From Limnoperna fortunei (lineage: Eukaryota; Mollusca; Bivalvia; Mytilida; Modiolidae), in assembly GCA_944474755.1 (NCBI GenBank), contig OX104113.1, forward strand, positions 65,368,074-65,432,073: DNA of 64,000 nt, written 5' to 3'. Positions within the stretch are counted from its first letter, which is position 1; every line of letters starts with the position of its first letter. Made by a program: the position numbers and the translations under genes. Under the pieces are notes generated by a model that saw nothing but the letters and a program-made list of their open reading frames with translations, was not told where the DNA came from and did no database searches. Positions 62,269 through 64,000 of the stretch are shown piece by piece.

Positions 62269-64000
62269 TATGGTGGCATATATCTGCCACCACATATCAC
62301 TTAATTAAGTCGACATATTTTCGGAAATATGTCAACATGCTACATAATTAAGTCAACATAATACTGAATTAAGTCATCATATTCAGATTAGAAAAAAGAG
62401 GGAAAATGCGCTGTTTGAACAGAATGTGCCATCTACTTTTCCACTTATTTATCGTGCAAGTAGACATAATTATGAATTAAGTGGACATAATTTTCTGATT
62501 AAGTCGACATAATTTTATGATTAAGTCAACTTAAGTTTCTGTTTAAGTCGACATAAGTTTTTGATTATGTCGACATAATTAAGTCCACATAATCTGTCTG
62601 ATTATTAAGTCGACATAATTATCTACCATTTACCTTGAGGGTGGGGGGGCTTAGTTTAGAAGTTGAAATTCCAAGACCTCAATGAGAGAATCACGGCAGA
62701 AATGAGACCCGAGCCAGCAGTATGTCGTGGCTCGTTTAGAGGTTAAGCCCTCTTAAATCATTGATCAATATAAAACTGAAAATTACTTGAAGATATTGAC
62801 CATCAATTTAAAAGGTATAGTCACAATGAACAAAATGCAAATTAACCTTTATATATATATATATGTCAAAAATAAATGATATGAAAACATAAACCATTCC
62901 AAAATAAAGCGAAAATGAAATAAATTAAATACTCTGAACCAAAATAATAAATATCAAAAAATAGTTAAACAGGGGGACATAATCATACCTACTACAGAAG
63001 AAAAAAATATTCTTATGTCTGCCATACAAAATAATGCTAATTTTGAAAAAAAAAAATTGTCGCGACGCATTAAAAAATTATATTTTATATCGCTACGTGT
63101 CATAAAAATAAAGATTTTTTTCTTGGCTGTTGCTATTTTGCCGTAACCGGCAAAATAGCCTGCCATGCTATTTTGCCGAACTGATTAAATTTCACCTGTA
63201 TGAGCCGTTAATTAGCATGATTATGTGAAACTTATAAGTTTTGTATTATATGGTAACCGTACGCGAGTTACCTATACGTGGTGTTAGATTTTAACACAAA
63301 TAAGACCTCTTTAAACAACGGGAAACAAAACTGAAAAAAACATATATAACTAGTAATCCTGTGTTGGGGATGTCCAACACAAAAGAAGTTCCCTCCCGTT
63401 ACTGCACATAAATTAAAAAATTATACTAAAAGAAACCATCATGAAAATCGGACCAAATTGTGATTTTCATTTTTTTTTTCACAAGTGTTATTGCAATTTT
63501 GGCGGCCAGTTTTTTTTAATATGATTCTCAGTCTGTTACGAATGCCATGGTGCATTTTTGCCTTGGGTTACCACCCCTGATTTACTAAAAAGCGTCCGAT
63601 AAATTACTTAAAGGGTTCAAAATCATTTAAAATTTAACGATTACTTCATAAATTCAATGCTGGGGCTCTCATTATAACTGACCGAGCGCTAAATCCTGGC
63701 TCGGTCACTCTTTAGTAAATCAGGAATGAACAGTTTACCAACATTGCAGTTGAACCACCATGGCGTCCGTAATAGATTCAAAATCAGAATTCTTCGGGAC
63801 AAAAAGGTCCATATATCAATGTCCAAGGTAACATGAAAGTGATTATCCCGCCGCTGGACAGGACCACGTGCCTGCTAAAGAGTAATGTCCATGCAGTATG
63901 CCATTTTTCAACCACCGAATAAATAATTAAGTACTATCTTTAAAAAAGATAATCGATGCTGTCTGACAGTAGTTGGATTTGAATATTAAAATCACAAAAT
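62269..64000. mobile_element. Foldback-type element, unit E, 5' part only
   Basis: Left arm and most of the centre are present. The right arm would lie past the window end. The left arm again carries the TTAAGTCGACATAA-like motif series (62300-62620). Confidence 0.83.

Larger units (their letters stand above)
56795..64000. repeat. Tandem array unit E (cut by window end)
   Basis: Starts like C and D inside the SINE tail and follows them closely. It carries an additional 2.38-kb insertion at 59524-61899. The window ends inside the foldback element, so the gene copy expected about 2.3 kb farther on is not visible. Confidence 0.93.
57844..64000. mobile_element. 5.66-kb composite insertion in unit E, interrupted and incomplete
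   Basis: Same left end (agcgagcacagctcgcg) at the same position as in C and D. It contains the palindrome (58545-59136), then the unit-E-only element, then the start of the foldback element at 62269 (CGGAAT at 62263-62268). The right end is outside the window. Confidence 0.85.

Noticed and set aside
18051..64000. Array as a pure assembly error or haplotype duplication
   Set aside because: Units differ in a stepwise way (unit A SINE, insertion only in C-E, extra element only in E, fixed junction differences), which artefacts would not produce. C and D alone are so alike that their exact copy number still needs long-read support.

Overview
The window is AT-rich animal nuclear DNA. Genes have many small exons with GT-AG introns, and tRNA-derived SINEs, Tc1-like relics and foldback elements are abundant. 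The SINE tail (a 'gctgaaagtggcgttaaacaccat' type end followed by CAAA repeats) and the overall repeat style suggest a bivalve mollusc. No species can be named from the sequence alone.

Region 1 (1-12 kb) holds two recognisable conserved genes facing each other. The last two exons of a NUDT22-like Nudix hydrolase lie on the + strand at 1053-2088. A complete eight-exon cytosolic malate dehydrogenase (MDH1, 333 aa) lies on the - strand at 5315-10621. A full SINE sits exactly at a NUDT22 exon/intron boundary, and its target-site duplication has copied the 5' splice site.

Region 2 (12-18 kb) has no supported gene. It contains one intact SINE with a clean 12-bp target-site duplication, several SINE fragments and a long precursor-like hairpin at 11801-11892.

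Region 3 (18.05-64 kb) is a tandem array of at least five units: A 18051-25439, B 25440-32091, C 32092-44441, D 44442-56794, and E from 56795 past the window end. Each complete unit carries one intact three-exon gene for a 221-aa basic protein with a possible lipid-anchor N-terminus (faintly like STMND1). Each also carries a decayed Tc1-like transposase and a pair of opposed SINE fragments. Units C, D and E contain a 5.66-kb insertion just upstream of the gene position. It is itself composite: a 0.6-kb palindrome, a nested 2.55-kb foldback element with long inverted arms full of TTAAGTCGACATAA-like motifs, and a right end distantly homologous to the palindrome. Unit E has one further insertion, a 2.38-kb element with terminal inverted repeats and many GTGAATTACGTTAC motifs.

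The layering gives a relative order: an early A/B duplication with its own junction, a second junction type shared by B/C, C/D and D/E, the 5.66-kb insertion after B split from C, near-identical amplification of 12.35-kb units, then the E-only insertion. The gene copies stay open while a palindromic CRE site about 80 bp upstream is intact in A and B and mutated in C and D. I see no CRISPR, bacterial operon or viral gene set. The most unusual content is the gene array and its two unfamiliar non-coding elements.
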